DNA of 38,089 bases, from NCBI GenBank assembly GCA_017410425.1, contig JAFQQV010000042.1:1-38089 (forward strand). The letters run 5' to 3'. Shown here piece after piece: positions 1 through 7,151 of this stretch (position 1 is the stretch's first letter; every line of letters begins with the position of its first letter). Source of the stretch: Oscillospiraceae bacterium. GTDB taxonomy: Bacteria; Bacillota; Clostridia; Oscillospirales; Oscillospiraceae. Made by a program: the position numbers and the translations under genes. The notes under the pieces are model-generated. The model saw only the letters and a list, made by a program, of their open reading frames with translations, had not been told where the DNA came from and did not search any database.

Positions 1-1
1 T

Positions 2-247
2 CTCGAGTGCGACACCGTTGTTATCGCAATCGGCACCAGCCCCAACCCCCTGATCCGCCAGACCACTCAGGGCCTGAACTTCACCAAGAAGGGCGGCATT
101 GATGCAGACGAGTTCGGTGTTACCTCCCGCGAAGGCGTTTTTGCAGGCGGCGACGCTGTTACCGGTGCAGCTACCGTTATTCTGGCAATGGGCGCAGGCA
201 AGGAAGCCGCAAAGTCCATCGACAAGTACATCAAGAGCAAGAAGTAA
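2..247 (+). CDS. gltA: NADPH-dependent glutamate synthase small subunit-type oxidoreductase, C-terminal part
   Basis: This is the 3' end of a gene that begins before the window; 81 codons are visible in frame from base 2 to a TAA. The translation carries the C-terminal nucleotide-binding segment of the GltD/GltA family of FAD- and NADPH-binding subunits: a V-I-A-I-G-T-S-P-N-P stretch near the start and then G-G-D-A-V-T-G-A-A-T-V-I-L-A-M-G-A-G-K near residues 50-70, which is the FAD-contacting signature of the family. These proteins pass electrons from NADPH to glutamate synthase or act as homologous ferredoxin:NADP-type reductases (SudA/NfnB). Which of these this one is cannot be told from the tail alone. 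A strong terminator follows. The symbol follows the usual clostridial naming and is tentative. Confidence 0.82.
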   Translation, partial: LECDTVVIAIGTSPNPLIRQTTQGLNFTKKGGIDADEFGVTSREGVFAGGDAVTGAATVILAMGAGKEAAKSIDKYIKSKK

Positions 248-261
248 TTCTTCTCACATAG

Positions 262-293
262 AAAAAGCACCATCCAGAAGGATGGTGCTTTTT
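262..293 (+). terminator. Rho-independent terminator after the gltA-type gene
   Basis: A perfect 14-base stem (262-275 with 280-293) closes an AGAA loop. It begins with a run of A and ends with a run of T, 14 bases after the stop codon. Because the arms are A-rich and T-rich it could work in both directions and also stop the convergent oxidoreductase gene. Confidence 0.9.
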
Positions 294-299
294 ATTATG

Positions 300-326
300 C
301 GGCCCGCCCGGGAGGGCGTTCCCTAC
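300..326. repeat. Solo arm of dispersed palindromic repeat family A
   Basis: Bases 300-326 are a slightly diverged reverse complement of the left arm of the two fuller copies at 16052-16132 and 19710-19791. They share the core CGCCCGGGAGGGCG and the CCCTAC end, with only a few substitutions. The partner arm (GTCGAGGACGCC type) is not present here. It lies between the terminator and the stop codon of the convergent oxidoreductase gene. Confidence 0.65.
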
Positions 327-329
327 GCT

Positions 330-1316
330 TTATTTGTAAATATGTGTTTCGGGCCAGTGGGGGTCTTTCAGTAAAGCGCGGCCTATGCCCACAAGGTCGC
401 AGGCATTTTCCCTGAGCAGGCGCTCGGCAGTCTCAGCATCCACAATGCCGCCGGTAAGCAGCACCGGTACGCTGACAGCGGCCTTCACAGCGCTGGACAT
501 ATCCTCAAAATAGGGCGCGGCCTTGCCGACAGGCTGATAACTGCAGTGCCCACCGCTCAGGTCAAGCAGGTCAATGCCGGCCTGTTCAAAAAGCCTGCAG
601 GCTTCAACACAGTCGGCTATGGTGCTGCCGCCCTCAGTATAGTCGCAGCCGCCCATGCGAATGGCAACAATGAAGTCCTCCCCCACCGCCTCGCGGACGG
701 CGGCAATAACTTCTAGATGGAAACGTATACGGTTTTCAAGGCTGCCGCCATAGGCATCACAGCGCTTGTTGCTAAGGGGCGAATAAAACTGGCAGAGCAG
801 ATATCCATGGGCGCCGTGAATCTCCACGCCGTCATAGCCTGCGGCCTTGGCCCGCTTTGCAGCGGCGGCAAAGGCGGCGGTGATCTCCTTTATCTCGTCC
901 GCGCTCAGTTCATGGGGCAGGACAATGTCTCCGTTTTTAAGCCGGGCCTCCACCGCGCTGGGGCCCACAGGCTCCATACCGGTGAGGGCAGCCGGAGACT
1001 TATATCCCGCGTGGTTTATCTGGGCGATGCACTTTGTCCCGCCGCGATGGATAACATCTGTAAGGCTCCTGAGCCCCTCAATGCAGGCATCATCACCGAT
1101 GTATATCTGTCCGGGAGTGGCCTGGCCCTGGGGCATGATGTACATATGCTCGGTCACCACAAGGCCAATATGGCCGGAGCCGCAGCGTTTGTCATAATAA
1201 TGATGGTGGCCCTCGGTAATGCGGCCGTTCTCCGTCTTTTCGCTGGCCATGGGCGGCATGACGATGCGGTTATTGAAAAGGGTATTCTTTATTTTAAGGG
1301 GCTCTTTTATAAGCAT
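330..1316 (-). CDS. NADH:flavin oxidoreductase, Old Yellow Enzyme family, single-domain
   Basis: The 328-residue product is an FMN-binding TIM-barrel ene-reductase-like protein. Visible family marks are the N-terminal KNTLFNNRIVMPPM, QINHAG at 99-104, EIHGAHGYLLCQF around 165-177 (active-site histidines), YGGSLENR at 189-196 and a C-terminal GIGRALLKDP. It ends after the barrel, so it lacks the FeS/FAD/NAD domains of the larger 2,4-dienoyl-CoA reductase/BaiCD proteins and must get reducing power directly from NAD(P)H or from a partner. The ATG at 1316 was chosen because AAAGGAG sits 8 bases upstream; a longer reading to 1445 would run through the promoter region and the neighbour's start. Its physiological substrate (an enone, steroid, xenobiotic or fatty acid intermediate) cannot be inferred. 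Confidence 0.9.
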   Translation of the reverse strand: MLIKEPLKIKNTLFNNRIVMPPMASEKTENGRITEGHHHYYDKRCGSGHIGLVVTEHMYIMPQGQATPGQIYIGDDACIEGLRSLTDVIHRGGTKCIAQINHAGYKSPAALTGMEPVGPSAVEARLKNGDIVLPHELSADEIKEITAAFAAAAKRAKAAGYDGVEIHGAHGYLLCQFYSPLSNKRCDAYGGSLENRIRFHLEVIAAVREAVGEDFIVAIRMGGCDYTEGGSTIADCVEACRLFEQAGIDLLDLSGGHCSYQPVGKAAPYFEDMSSAVKAAVSVPVLLTGGIVDAETAERLLRENACDLVGIGRALLKDPHWPETHIYK

Positions 1317-1344
1317 TTTCCAGGCTCCTTTGCATTTTTGTTTT

Positions 1345-1373
1345 ATTATAACACAAGCTTGGCAGCGTAGGAA
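1345..1373 (-). promoter_or_regulatory. Promoter of the flavin oxidoreductase gene
   Basis: Reading the minus strand there is a perfect -10 TATAAT (1350-1345) and a weak -35 TTCCTA (1373-1368), 17 bases apart and about 30 bases before the start codon. It overlaps the plus-strand promoter of the uxaA-type operon. Confidence 0.55.
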
Positions 1374-1387
1374 ACATCTGTTATAAT
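1359..1387 (+). promoter_or_regulatory. Sigma-A promoter of the UxaA/SuyAB-type operon
   Basis: TTGGCA (1359-1364), a 17-base spacer and TATAAT (1382-1387) match the housekeeping consensus closely. The -10 box lies 33 bases before the start of the SAF-domain gene. Its -35 falls inside the spacer of the opposing promoter. Confidence 0.8.
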
Positions 1388-1420
1388 CTGAACATAAAGT
1401 TCTTAACGGAGGCATGCAGC

Positions 1421-1729
1421 ATGGAAGCAAAACTCCCAATCGCACTGAAGGTAAACGATCTTGACAATGTGGCTACCCTCTTTTCAAACGAGGGCAAGGC
1501 AGGCGCTGAGATTGAGATCAAGGACAAGAAGGGCAACAGCAGCAGTCTTGTTCTGAAAAATGACATTCCCTACGGTCACAAGATTGCTCTGGGCGAAATT
1601 GAGCCCGGCAGCAACATTATAAAATACGGCGAGAGCCTTGGTCTTGCCACCGCGCAGATCACTGCCGGCGAGCATGTGCACGTGCACAATCTGGACTCCA
1701 GGCGCGGCCGCGGCGACATGGAGGTGTGA
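1421..1729 (+). CDS. UxaA family hydro-lyase, small SAF-domain subunit
   Basis: This 102-residue protein is the SAF-domain half that in altronate dehydratase (UxaA) and galactarate dehydratase forms the N-terminal part of one chain. In sulfolactate sulfo-lyase it is a separate small subunit (SuyA). Family marks are IPYGHKIAL at 50-58, IIKYGESLGLAT near 66-77, GEHVHVHN near 83-90 and the terminal RGRGD. The ATG at 1421 follows AACGGAGG at a good distance. Its stop overlaps the ribosome site of the next gene, which encodes the large catalytic half, so the two are surely made together. The substrate is a hydroxy acid of the altronate, galactarate or sulfolactate type; the sequence does not decide which. 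Confidence 0.9.
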   Translation: MEAKLPIALKVNDLDNVATLFSNEGKAGAEIEIKDKKGNSSSLVLKNDIPYGHKIALGEIEPGSNIIKYGESLGLATAQITAGEHVHVHNLDSRRGRGDMEV

Positions 1730-1731
1730 TC

Positions 1732-2895
1732 ATGGAATTCTGGGGATACATAAGAGAAAACGGCAAGGTGGGCGCAAGAAACCACGTGGCGGTCATACCC
1801 ACCGTAGTCTGCGCTGCTGAGGCTGCACAGGCCATTGCAAACGCTGTACCCGGCTGTATCGGTCTGCTGCACCATCAGGGCTGCTGCCAGCTGCCGCCTG
1901 ATCTGGAACGGGTCACCGATGCGCTGATTGCGCTGGGCTCCAGCCCCAACATCGGCGCGGTGCTTATTGTAAGTCTTGGCTGCGAAGGCACAGATGTGGA
2001 GCGGCTTTGCGCCGCCATTGAAAAGACCGGCAAGCCCATGGACATGGTGCGCATACAGGAAGATGGCGGCGTTACCGATTCCATCGCCCTGGGTATCAGC
2101 AAGGCCCAGAAGCTCGCTGCAATGATCTCCGCCCAGCGCCGCGAGAAGGCACAGCTTTCCGACATTATCATGTCCATCAAGTGCGGCGGCTCCGACGCCA
2201 CCTCCGGCATGGCCTCCAACTGCGTTATCGGCTATGTGGCAGATAAAATTGTGGACGCCGGCGGCACCGTCATCTTCGGCGAGACCACGGAGTTTATAGG
2301 TGCAGAGCATATTCTGGCCCGCCGCGCCGTGACGCCTGAAGTAGGAAACAGAATATTCGAAATAGTCAACAACATGGAGGCCAGAGCCAAGTCCCTGGGC
2401 TGCGATATGCGTAAAGGTCAGCCCACCCCCGGCAACATTGCAGGTGGTCTGACCACCATCGAGGAAAAGTCTCTCGGCGCCATCATGAAGTCCGGCAGCC
2501 GCCCCATCCAGGGTGTGATGGATTACACCGACATGGTCACATACCACAAGGGACTTTGGATAAAGGACACCCCGGGCCGCGAGCCGGAGATTCTCACCGG
2601 CATGGCCTGCACCGGCGCACAGGCTATGCTCTTCTCCACAGGCCGCGGCGCACCTCAGGGTTACCCCTCCATGCCCGTCATAAAGATCTGCGGCAATGTG
2701 AACACCTATGAGAAGATGCGAAACGACATGGACCTGAACGCCGGCCTTATCCTCACCGGTGAAAAGAGCATTGACGAGATTGGCGAGATGGCCTACAATA
2801 AATTCATCGCCACCCTCAACGGCGAGATGACCAAGAGCGAAGCCATAAAGTATTATAACTTTATTGATATACATACCCTTGGCCCGGTAATATAA
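1732..2895 (+). CDS. UxaA family hydro-lyase, large catalytic subunit (altronate/galactarate dehydratase or SuyB-like)
   Basis: The 387-residue product is the catalytic domain of the UxaA/GarD/SuyB family, Fe(II)-dependent lyases that remove water or sulfite from sugar acids or sulfolactate. Conserved blocks are GARN at 14-17, GCE at 83-85, CGGSD at 151-155, PTPGNIAGGLTTIEEKSLG at 231-249 and TGAQAMLFSTGRG at 294-306, all intact. The ATG at 1732 lies 7 bases after GGAGG (1720-1724); an in-frame GTG at 1726 is too close to that site. It is translationally coupled to the SAF subunit and followed after 18 bases by the DUF362 ferredoxin-like gene. No dedicated sugar-acid transporter, dehydrogenase or aldolase is visible beside it, so the pathway is unknown. 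Confidence 0.9.
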   Translation: MEFWGYIRENGKVGARNHVAVIPTVVCAAEAAQAIANAVPGCIGLLHHQGCCQLPPDLERVTDALIALGSSPNIGAVLIVSLGCEGTDVERLCAAIEKTGKPMDMVRIQEDGGVTDSIALGISKAQKLAAMISAQRREKAQLSDIIMSIKCGGSDATSGMASNCVIGYVADKIVDAGGTVIFGETTEFIGAEHILARRAVTPEVGNRIFEIVNNMEARAKSLGCDMRKGQPTPGNIAGGLTTIEEKSLGAIMKSGSRPIQGVMDYTDMVTYHKGLWIKDTPGREPEILTGMACTGAQAMLFSTGRGAPQGYPSMPVIKICGNVNTYEKMRNDMDLNAGLILTGEKSIDEIGEMAYNKFIATLNGEMTKSEAIKYYNFIDIHTLGPVI

Positions 2896-2913
2896 ATTCA
2901 GGGAGGAAATAAA

Positions 2914-4017
2914 ATGGCATCCAAAGTTTATTACGCAAACTTCCGCGCTACCAACAGAGAAAATCTGCCCAAGAAGCTGGCAAGACTGGTAAAGACCGCC
3001 GGCATGCTGGAGAACATTGATTTTGACGGCAAGTTCACCGCCATCAAGATCCACTTCGGTGAGCCCGGCAACCTGAGCTACCTGCGCCCCAACTACTCCA
3101 AGGTTATTATCGACCTTATCAAGGAAGCCGGCGGACGTCCCTTCCTCACTGACTGCAACACTCTCTACGTGGGCCGCCGCAAGAACGCACTGGACCACAT
3201 TGATGCAGCATACGAAAACGGCTACAACCCCTTTGCCACCGGCTGCCACGTCATCATCGCTGACGGTCTGAAGGGCACCGATGAAACTCTCGTCCCCATC
3301 GAGGGCGAATATGTCAAGGAAGCCAAGATCGGCAGAGCCGTTATGGATGCCGACATCGTTATCTCCATGAGCCATTTCAAGGGCCATGAAAGCACCGGCT
3401 TTGGCGGCGCACTGAAGAACCTGGGCATGGGCTGCGGCTCCCGCGCCGGCAAGATGGAAATGCACTCTGCCGGTAAGCCCCGCGTATCCGAGCGCAAGTG
3501 CATAGGCTGCGGCGCCTGCACCCGTATCTGCGCCCACAGCGCCATCACCATCACCGACAAGAAGGCCAGCATTGACCATAGCAAGTGTGTCGGCTGCGGC
3601 CGCTGCATCGGCGTATGCCCCAAGGATGCAATCAAGCCCGCAAACGATGAGTCCAACGACATCCTCAACTGCAAGATCGCTGAGTACGCCATGGCTGTTA
3701 TCAAGGACAGACCCAATTTCCATATCAGCCTTGTAATGGACGTGTCTCCCAACTGTGACTGCCACAGCGAAAATGACATGCCTATCGTTCCCGATGTGGG
3801 TATGTTCTGCTCCTTCGACCCTGTTGCTCTGGACCTTGCCTGTGCAGACGCCGTAAACCGTCAGCCCGTTATCGCAGGCTCTGTCCTCAGCGAGCTGCCC
3901 CACGAGCACGGCGACCACTTCATCGACAACCATCCTGAGACCAACTGGATGAGCTGCGTTGACCACGCTGAAAAGCTGGGCATCGGTCAGAAAGCATACG
4001 AGCTGATTGAGATTTAA
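2914..4017 (+). CDS. DUF362 domain protein with two [4Fe-4S] ferredoxin motifs
   Basis: This is a 367-residue cytosolic protein with no signal peptide. The N-terminal half is the DUF362 fold. Two adjacent ferredoxin-type clusters follow: C196-x2-C199-x2-C202-x3-C206 and C225-x2-C228-x2-C231-x3-C235. The C-terminal part returns to DUF362 sequence (a D-V-G-M-F-C-S-F-D-P-V-A-L-D block). Such proteins are common in anaerobes and are taken to be electron carriers or redox partners, but the family has no settled reaction. A clear GGGAGG site precedes the ATG, and the gene is the last of the three-gene operon. Its place suggests electron transfer or cluster supply linked to the UxaA-type lyase; that is inference only. 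Confidence 0.9.
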   Translation: MASKVYYANFRATNRENLPKKLARLVKTAGMLENIDFDGKFTAIKIHFGEPGNLSYLRPNYSKVIIDLIKEAGGRPFLTDCNTLYVGRRKNALDHIDAAYENGYNPFATGCHVIIADGLKGTDETLVPIEGEYVKEAKIGRAVMDADIVISMSHFKGHESTGFGGALKNLGMGCGSRAGKMEMHSAGKPRVSERKCIGCGACTRICAHSAITITDKKASIDHSKCVGCGRCIGVCPKDAIKPANDESNDILNCKIAEYAMAVIKDRPNFHISLVMDVSPNCDCHSENDMPIVPDVGMFCSFDPVALDLACADAVNRQPVIAGSVLSELPHEHGDHFIDNHPETNWMSCVDHAEKLGIGQKAYELIEI

Positions 4018-4053
4018 GGAGTTTGCTCTTCCAGTGAGAGGCAAGATATACAG

Positions 4054-4084
4054 ACACCCCCGGATAAAGTCCGGGGGTGTTTTA
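4054..4084 (+). terminator. Terminator of the UxaA-DUF362 operon
   Basis: An 11-base G+C-rich stem (4054-4064 with 4070-4080) around a five-base loop is followed by TTTATT, 37 bases after the DUF362 stop codon. On the minus strand there is no T run, so it should act mainly on the plus strand. Confidence 0.85.
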
Positions 4085-4088
4085 TTAT

Positions 4089-4937
4089 TCAGCTGTTGAA
4101 AACTATTTGGGCGGCGTGCAGAGCTTCGTTGGAGCTGCCGATGCTGATCCTGCTCCACTGCTCCGAAGTTCCGGCATACAGCAGCTTTTCCAAAGCCCTG
4201 CATCTGCAGAAGGCGTAGTCATCAATTTTCACGACCGAGGCCGGGATAAAGACAGACTCAAGGGCAGTGCAGCCATCGAAAGTGCAGCAGCCGATTTCCG
4301 CAATGGAGGCCGGGATGCTGACTGTTTTAAGTTTTGAGCAGCCGCTGAAAACATAGGAGCCCAGATTCAGCACTGTGCTTGGGATAATCACCTGCTCAAG
4401 GGCAGCGCAGCCGTAGAAAGCCCGGTCGGAAATCTCAGTAAGGGCCTCAGAAAGGCGGAGAGATTTAAGGCTGCTGCAGCCGTCAAATGCGAAGCTGCCG
4501 ATTCTTTCCACAGAGTACGGCAGATGCAGGGACTCAAGCCCTTCACACAGGAAGAAGGCATTGTCCCCCACTGACTTCACAGTGTCAGGAATATCCACGC
4601 TTTTAAGCCCGGTGCAGCGGGTAAAGCAGCCCACAGGGATCTCCGCAAGAGCTCCGGGCAGGCTGATATGCCCAAGGGCGCTGCAGCGGGCAAAGGCACC
4701 GTCCCCGATTTCCACGACGGAATCGGGAATCTCTACCTCTTCCAGAGCGCTGCAATTATAAAAGGCGTATCTGCCGATTTTCGTGACCGCATTGGAGATA
4801 ACGATCTTTTTTATCCTGGCGCGTTTACTGTACCAGGGGGCATGACCTTCAGTAGCGGTGCAGCCGGCATTGCTGTTTATCCGCAGCAGGCCCTCATCAT
4901 TCAGCTCCCAGCCGGAATTGTTATTTATATAGTCCAT
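4089..4937 (-). CDS. BspA-type leucine-rich-repeat protein
   Basis: The 282-residue product has a short N-terminal lead (about 45 residues) followed by about nine tandem 23-residue BspA/TpLRR-type repeats. Each has the pattern I-P-x-x-V-x-x-I-G-x-x-A-F-x-x-C-x-x-L; the F-x-x-C-x-x-L tails are easy to count. No signal peptide, LPxTG signal or transmembrane helix is present, so it should be cytosolic, unlike many surface BspA proteins. The ATG at 4937 was preferred over one at 5003 because the latter lies inside the upstream gene and its terminator; AAAGG stands before 4937. Such repeats normally bind proteins; no partner can be named. The space before it is filled by the upstream gene's terminator (4953-4981). 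Confidence 0.88.
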   Translation of the reverse strand: MDYINNNSGWELNDEGLLRINSNAGCTATEGHAPWYSKRARIKKIVISNAVTKIGRYAFYNCSALEEVEIPDSVVEIGDGAFARCSALGHISLPGALAEIPVGCFTRCTGLKSVDIPDTVKSVGDNAFFLCEGLESLHLPYSVERIGSFAFDGCSSLKSLRLSEALTEISDRAFYGCAALEQVIIPSTVLNLGSYVFSGCSKLKTVSIPASIAEIGCCTFDGCTALESVFIPASVVKIDDYAFCRCRALEKLLYAGTSEQWSRISIGSSNEALHAAQIVFNS

Positions 4938-4952
4938 AGTTTTTACCTTTTG

Positions 4953-4981
4953 AAAAATCCCGGACAGAAAGTCCGGGATTT
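4953..4981 (-). terminator. Terminator after the DUF805 gene
   Basis: An 11-base stem (4955-4965 with 4971-4981) with a five-base loop. On the minus strand it ends in ATTTTT. It lies just after the DUF805 stop codon and only about 15 bases before the start of the LRR gene. Confidence 0.85.
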
Positions 4982-4992
4982 CTATTTGCTTT

Positions 4993-5544
4993 TTACTTCT
5001 CAACAGGAGCGCCGCAGTTGGAGCAGAACTTCACGGCGTCTTCAAGCTCGCTGCCGCAGCTGGCACACTTGGGCTTTTCAGGCTGGACGGGCTGGGGTGC
5101 GGGGCACATCTCGTAGCTGGAAAACTCATTTTCAACAGGGACAGAGTATGCACCATAAACAGGCTCAGCAGCTGCAGCTGCAGCTACAGGAGCGCCGTAC
5201 TTGTTGTCGCCGGGGGTGCCGGGCTTGATCCACAGGATGTAAGCATAGTAAATGTTCAGGAAAGGAACAATTACAGCAAGCTGCCACCAGCCGCTCTTAT
5301 TCACGTCATGCAGTCTGCGGGCGCAGAGGGCAATGTTGGGGCAGATAACTGCAAGGGAGTAAAGGGAGCTGATGAAGCCGTCACTCATACCGATGATTGC
5401 CTCGACAATGCCGATGATGAAAGATACAAGCAGGTTGATGAGCACAAAGCCCCAGTAGTCCTTTCTGGTAGCACGGCCGTCGAACTTGAAAAACTTGTTC
5501 CAAACATCAATGTAGCAGTTTACGAATTCCTTGAATTTTACCAT
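4993..5544 (-). CDS. DUF805 membrane protein with C-terminal zinc ribbon
   Basis: The 183-residue product begins with the DUF805 signature F-D-G-R-A-T-R-K-D-Y-W-G-F and has three hydrophobic segments at about 30-52, 57-79 and 86-106, with the family C-A-R-R-L-H-D segment between them. An Ala/Pro-rich linker follows, then a zinc-ribbon tail with C160-x2-C163 and C174-x2-C177. DUF805 proteins are small inner-membrane proteins of unknown role. The added zinc ribbon is of the kind found on many bacterial membrane proteins. The start has a near-perfect AAAGGAGG site. It lies 36 bases downstream of murC on the same strand with no terminator between them, so it may be co-transcribed with murC. Confidence 0.88.
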   Translation of the reverse strand: MVKFKEFVNCYIDVWNKFFKFDGRATRKDYWGFVLINLLVSFIIGIVEAIIGMSDGFISSLYSLAVICPNIALCARRLHDVNKSGWWQLAVIVPFLNIYYAYILWIKPGTPGDNKYGAPVAAAAAAEPVYGAYSVPVENEFSSYEMCPAPQPVQPEKPKCASCGSELEDAVKFCSNCGAPVEK

Positions 5545-5580
5545 TTCTAATTCCTCCTTTATATTTTTTAAGGGGATTGA

Positions 5581-6954
5581 TCACTCATTTTTCAGCAGAT
5601 CCTCGCCTATCTTATAGACATCGCCGGCGCCTACGGTGAAGATAACGTCACCAGGCTGGGCAATGACCTTAAGTGCGCCCTCCAGAACATCAAAGGTGGG
5701 GAAGAACAGAGCGCCGGGGATTTCCTTTGCAAGGTCTGCAGAGGAGATGCCGATGGTGTTCTTTTCGCGGGCGGCGAAAATTTCTGCAAGGAAGATGACA
5801 GTGGGGCGCTTGAGCTGCTCCACAAAGTCATTGAACAATGCTGCGGTGCGGGTATAGGTATGGGGCTGGAAAACCACGATATTGCGCTTGTAGTCCAGCT
5901 GTTCCACAGCGTCCAGCAGGCACTTGAGCTCGCCGGGATGGTGGGCATAGTCGTCATAGATGTCGGCACCGTTGAAACGGCCCTTGTACTCAAAGCGGCG
6001 GCCTGCGCCGTTGAAACCGGCAAGACCGTACTTTACGGCGTTGGGCTTGATGCCGAGGCTGATGCAGCTGGCAGTGGCTGCCAGAGCGTTGACCACATTG
6101 TGGATGCCGGGGATATGCAGGGTCACATCGGTAAAGAGCCTGCCCTTGTACATCACGTCAAAACGGGACTTGCCGCCAAGAAACTCAATATTCTCAGCAT
6201 AGACATCGGCATCATGAGTCAGGCCGAAGGTGATGACCTTGCGGTCAATGTCGCGCACCACGTCCATGGTGTTGGCATCATCATGGTTTGCAACCACAAC
6301 GCCATCAGCTGGAACGCGCAGTGCAAACTCGCGGAAGGATTTCTTGACATCGTCCAGATCCTTGAAAAAGTCCAGATGGTCAGCCTCAACATTCAGGATG
6401 GTAGCCACGGTGGGATGGAATGAGAGGAAGGAGTTATAATACTCGCAGGCTTCCATGATGATGGTGTTGCCATGGCCCACGCGGTGACCGGCCTTCAGCA
6501 GAGGCAGGGTGCCGCCGATCATAACGGTGGGGTCCTTGTCGGCCGCCATCATGATATGGGTGCACATGGAGGTGGTAGTGGTCTTGCCGTGGGTACCGGA
6601 GATGCACAGGGAGTTATTGTACTCCTTGGAGATAGCGCCCCAGGCCTGGGTGCGCTCAAAGACGGGAATGCCCATGGCGCGGGCAGCCTGCATCTCAGGA
6701 TTATCCTCATGGACGGCGGCAGTGTGTACCACAAATTCCACGTCGGGAGTGATATTTGCAGCGTCATGGCCGATAAAGACCTCAATGCCCTTTTTGCGCA
6801 GGCCCTGCACATTGGAGCCATCATTCATATCAGAGCCGGTGACAGTAATGCCCATGCCGTGCAGCACCTCGCCCAGAGAGGACATGGAGACGCCGCCGAT
6901 ACCGATAAGGTGGCCTTTTCTGCCGGGTGAAAGATAATTTTCAAATTCTATCAT
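5581..6954 (-). CDS. murC: UDP-N-acetylmuramate--L-alanine ligase
   Basis: MurC joins L-alanine to UDP-MurNAc with ATP in the first step of building the peptidoglycan stem peptide, in the cytoplasm. The 457-residue length is normal. Visible marks are the N-terminal Rossmann-type G-I-G-G-V-S-M-S at 18-25, the Mur-ligase P-loop SGTHGKTTTTSM at 119-130, the M-E-A-C-E-Y-Y-N-S-F-L block, L-N-V-E-A-D-H-L-D-F-F with its metal-binding histidine, and D-D-Y-A-H-H-P in the C-terminal domain. ACGGAG lies 7 bases before the ATG. It stands apart from other mur genes here. A promoter about 127 bases upstream of the start gives it a long leader. Confidence 0.97.
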   Translation of the reverse strand: MIEFENYLSPGRKGHLIGIGGVSMSSLGEVLHGMGITVTGSDMNDGSNVQGLRKKGIEVFIGHDAANITPDVEFVVHTAAVHEDNPEMQAARAMGIPVFERTQAWGAISKEYNNSLCISGTHGKTTTTSMCTHIMMAADKDPTVMIGGTLPLLKAGHRVGHGNTIIMEACEYYNSFLSFHPTVATILNVEADHLDFFKDLDDVKKSFREFALRVPADGVVVANHDDANTMDVVRDIDRKVITFGLTHDADVYAENIEFLGGKSRFDVMYKGRLFTDVTLHIPGIHNVVNALAATASCISLGIKPNAVKYGLAGFNGAGRRFEYKGRFNGADIYDDYAHHPGELKCLLDAVEQLDYKRNIVVFQPHTYTRTAALFNDFVEQLKRPTVIFLAEIFAAREKNTIGISSADLAKEIPGALFFPTFDVLEGALKVIAQPGDVIFTVGAGDVYKIGEDLLKNE

Positions 6955-7021
6955 ACAAAAACTCCGTTAATGTACTGTTTGTTAATATCGTTCAAAAGCT
7001 ATTGCTCTTATAGGGAAAAAA

Positions 7022-7059
7022 TGATAAAATATCTACAATGTCAGTATGTAATTTTATCA
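7022..7059. promoter_or_regulatory. Inverted repeat in the murC leader / murC-cca intergenic region
   Basis: TGATAAAAT (7022-7030) and ATTTTATCA (7051-7059) are perfect 9-base inverted arms separated by 20 bases. They lie within the presumed murC leader and upstream of the cca start. They could be a paired operator or an RNA hairpin; nothing else supports a choice. Confidence 0.35.
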
Positions 7060-7080
7060 CGGAACTGAAGCATTCGTTTA

Positions 7081-7109
7081 ATTATAATACTCCCGCGTCT
7101 TTCTTGCAA
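7081..7109 (-). promoter_or_regulatory. Sigma-A promoter of murC
   Basis: Read on the minus strand: TTGCAA (7109-7104), a 17-base spacer, TATAAT (7086-7081). The transcript would start near 7074 and run about 120 bases before the murC ATG. The same A+T-rich block also gives a plus-strand TATAAT (7083-7088), but without a convincing -35 box. Confidence 0.7.
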
Positions 7110-7151
7110 GTGCTTATTGAAGGACGTGGATAGTCTGAAAGCTGGGACACG

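Noticed and set aside
1576-4203. A very long open frame on the minus strand (over 800 codons) opposite the UxaA-type and DUF362 genes
   Set aside because: It is the antisense of three genes with clear family motifs and ribosome sites. Its translation is low in complexity (runs of A, G, V, H), as expected from reading G+C-biased codons backwards.
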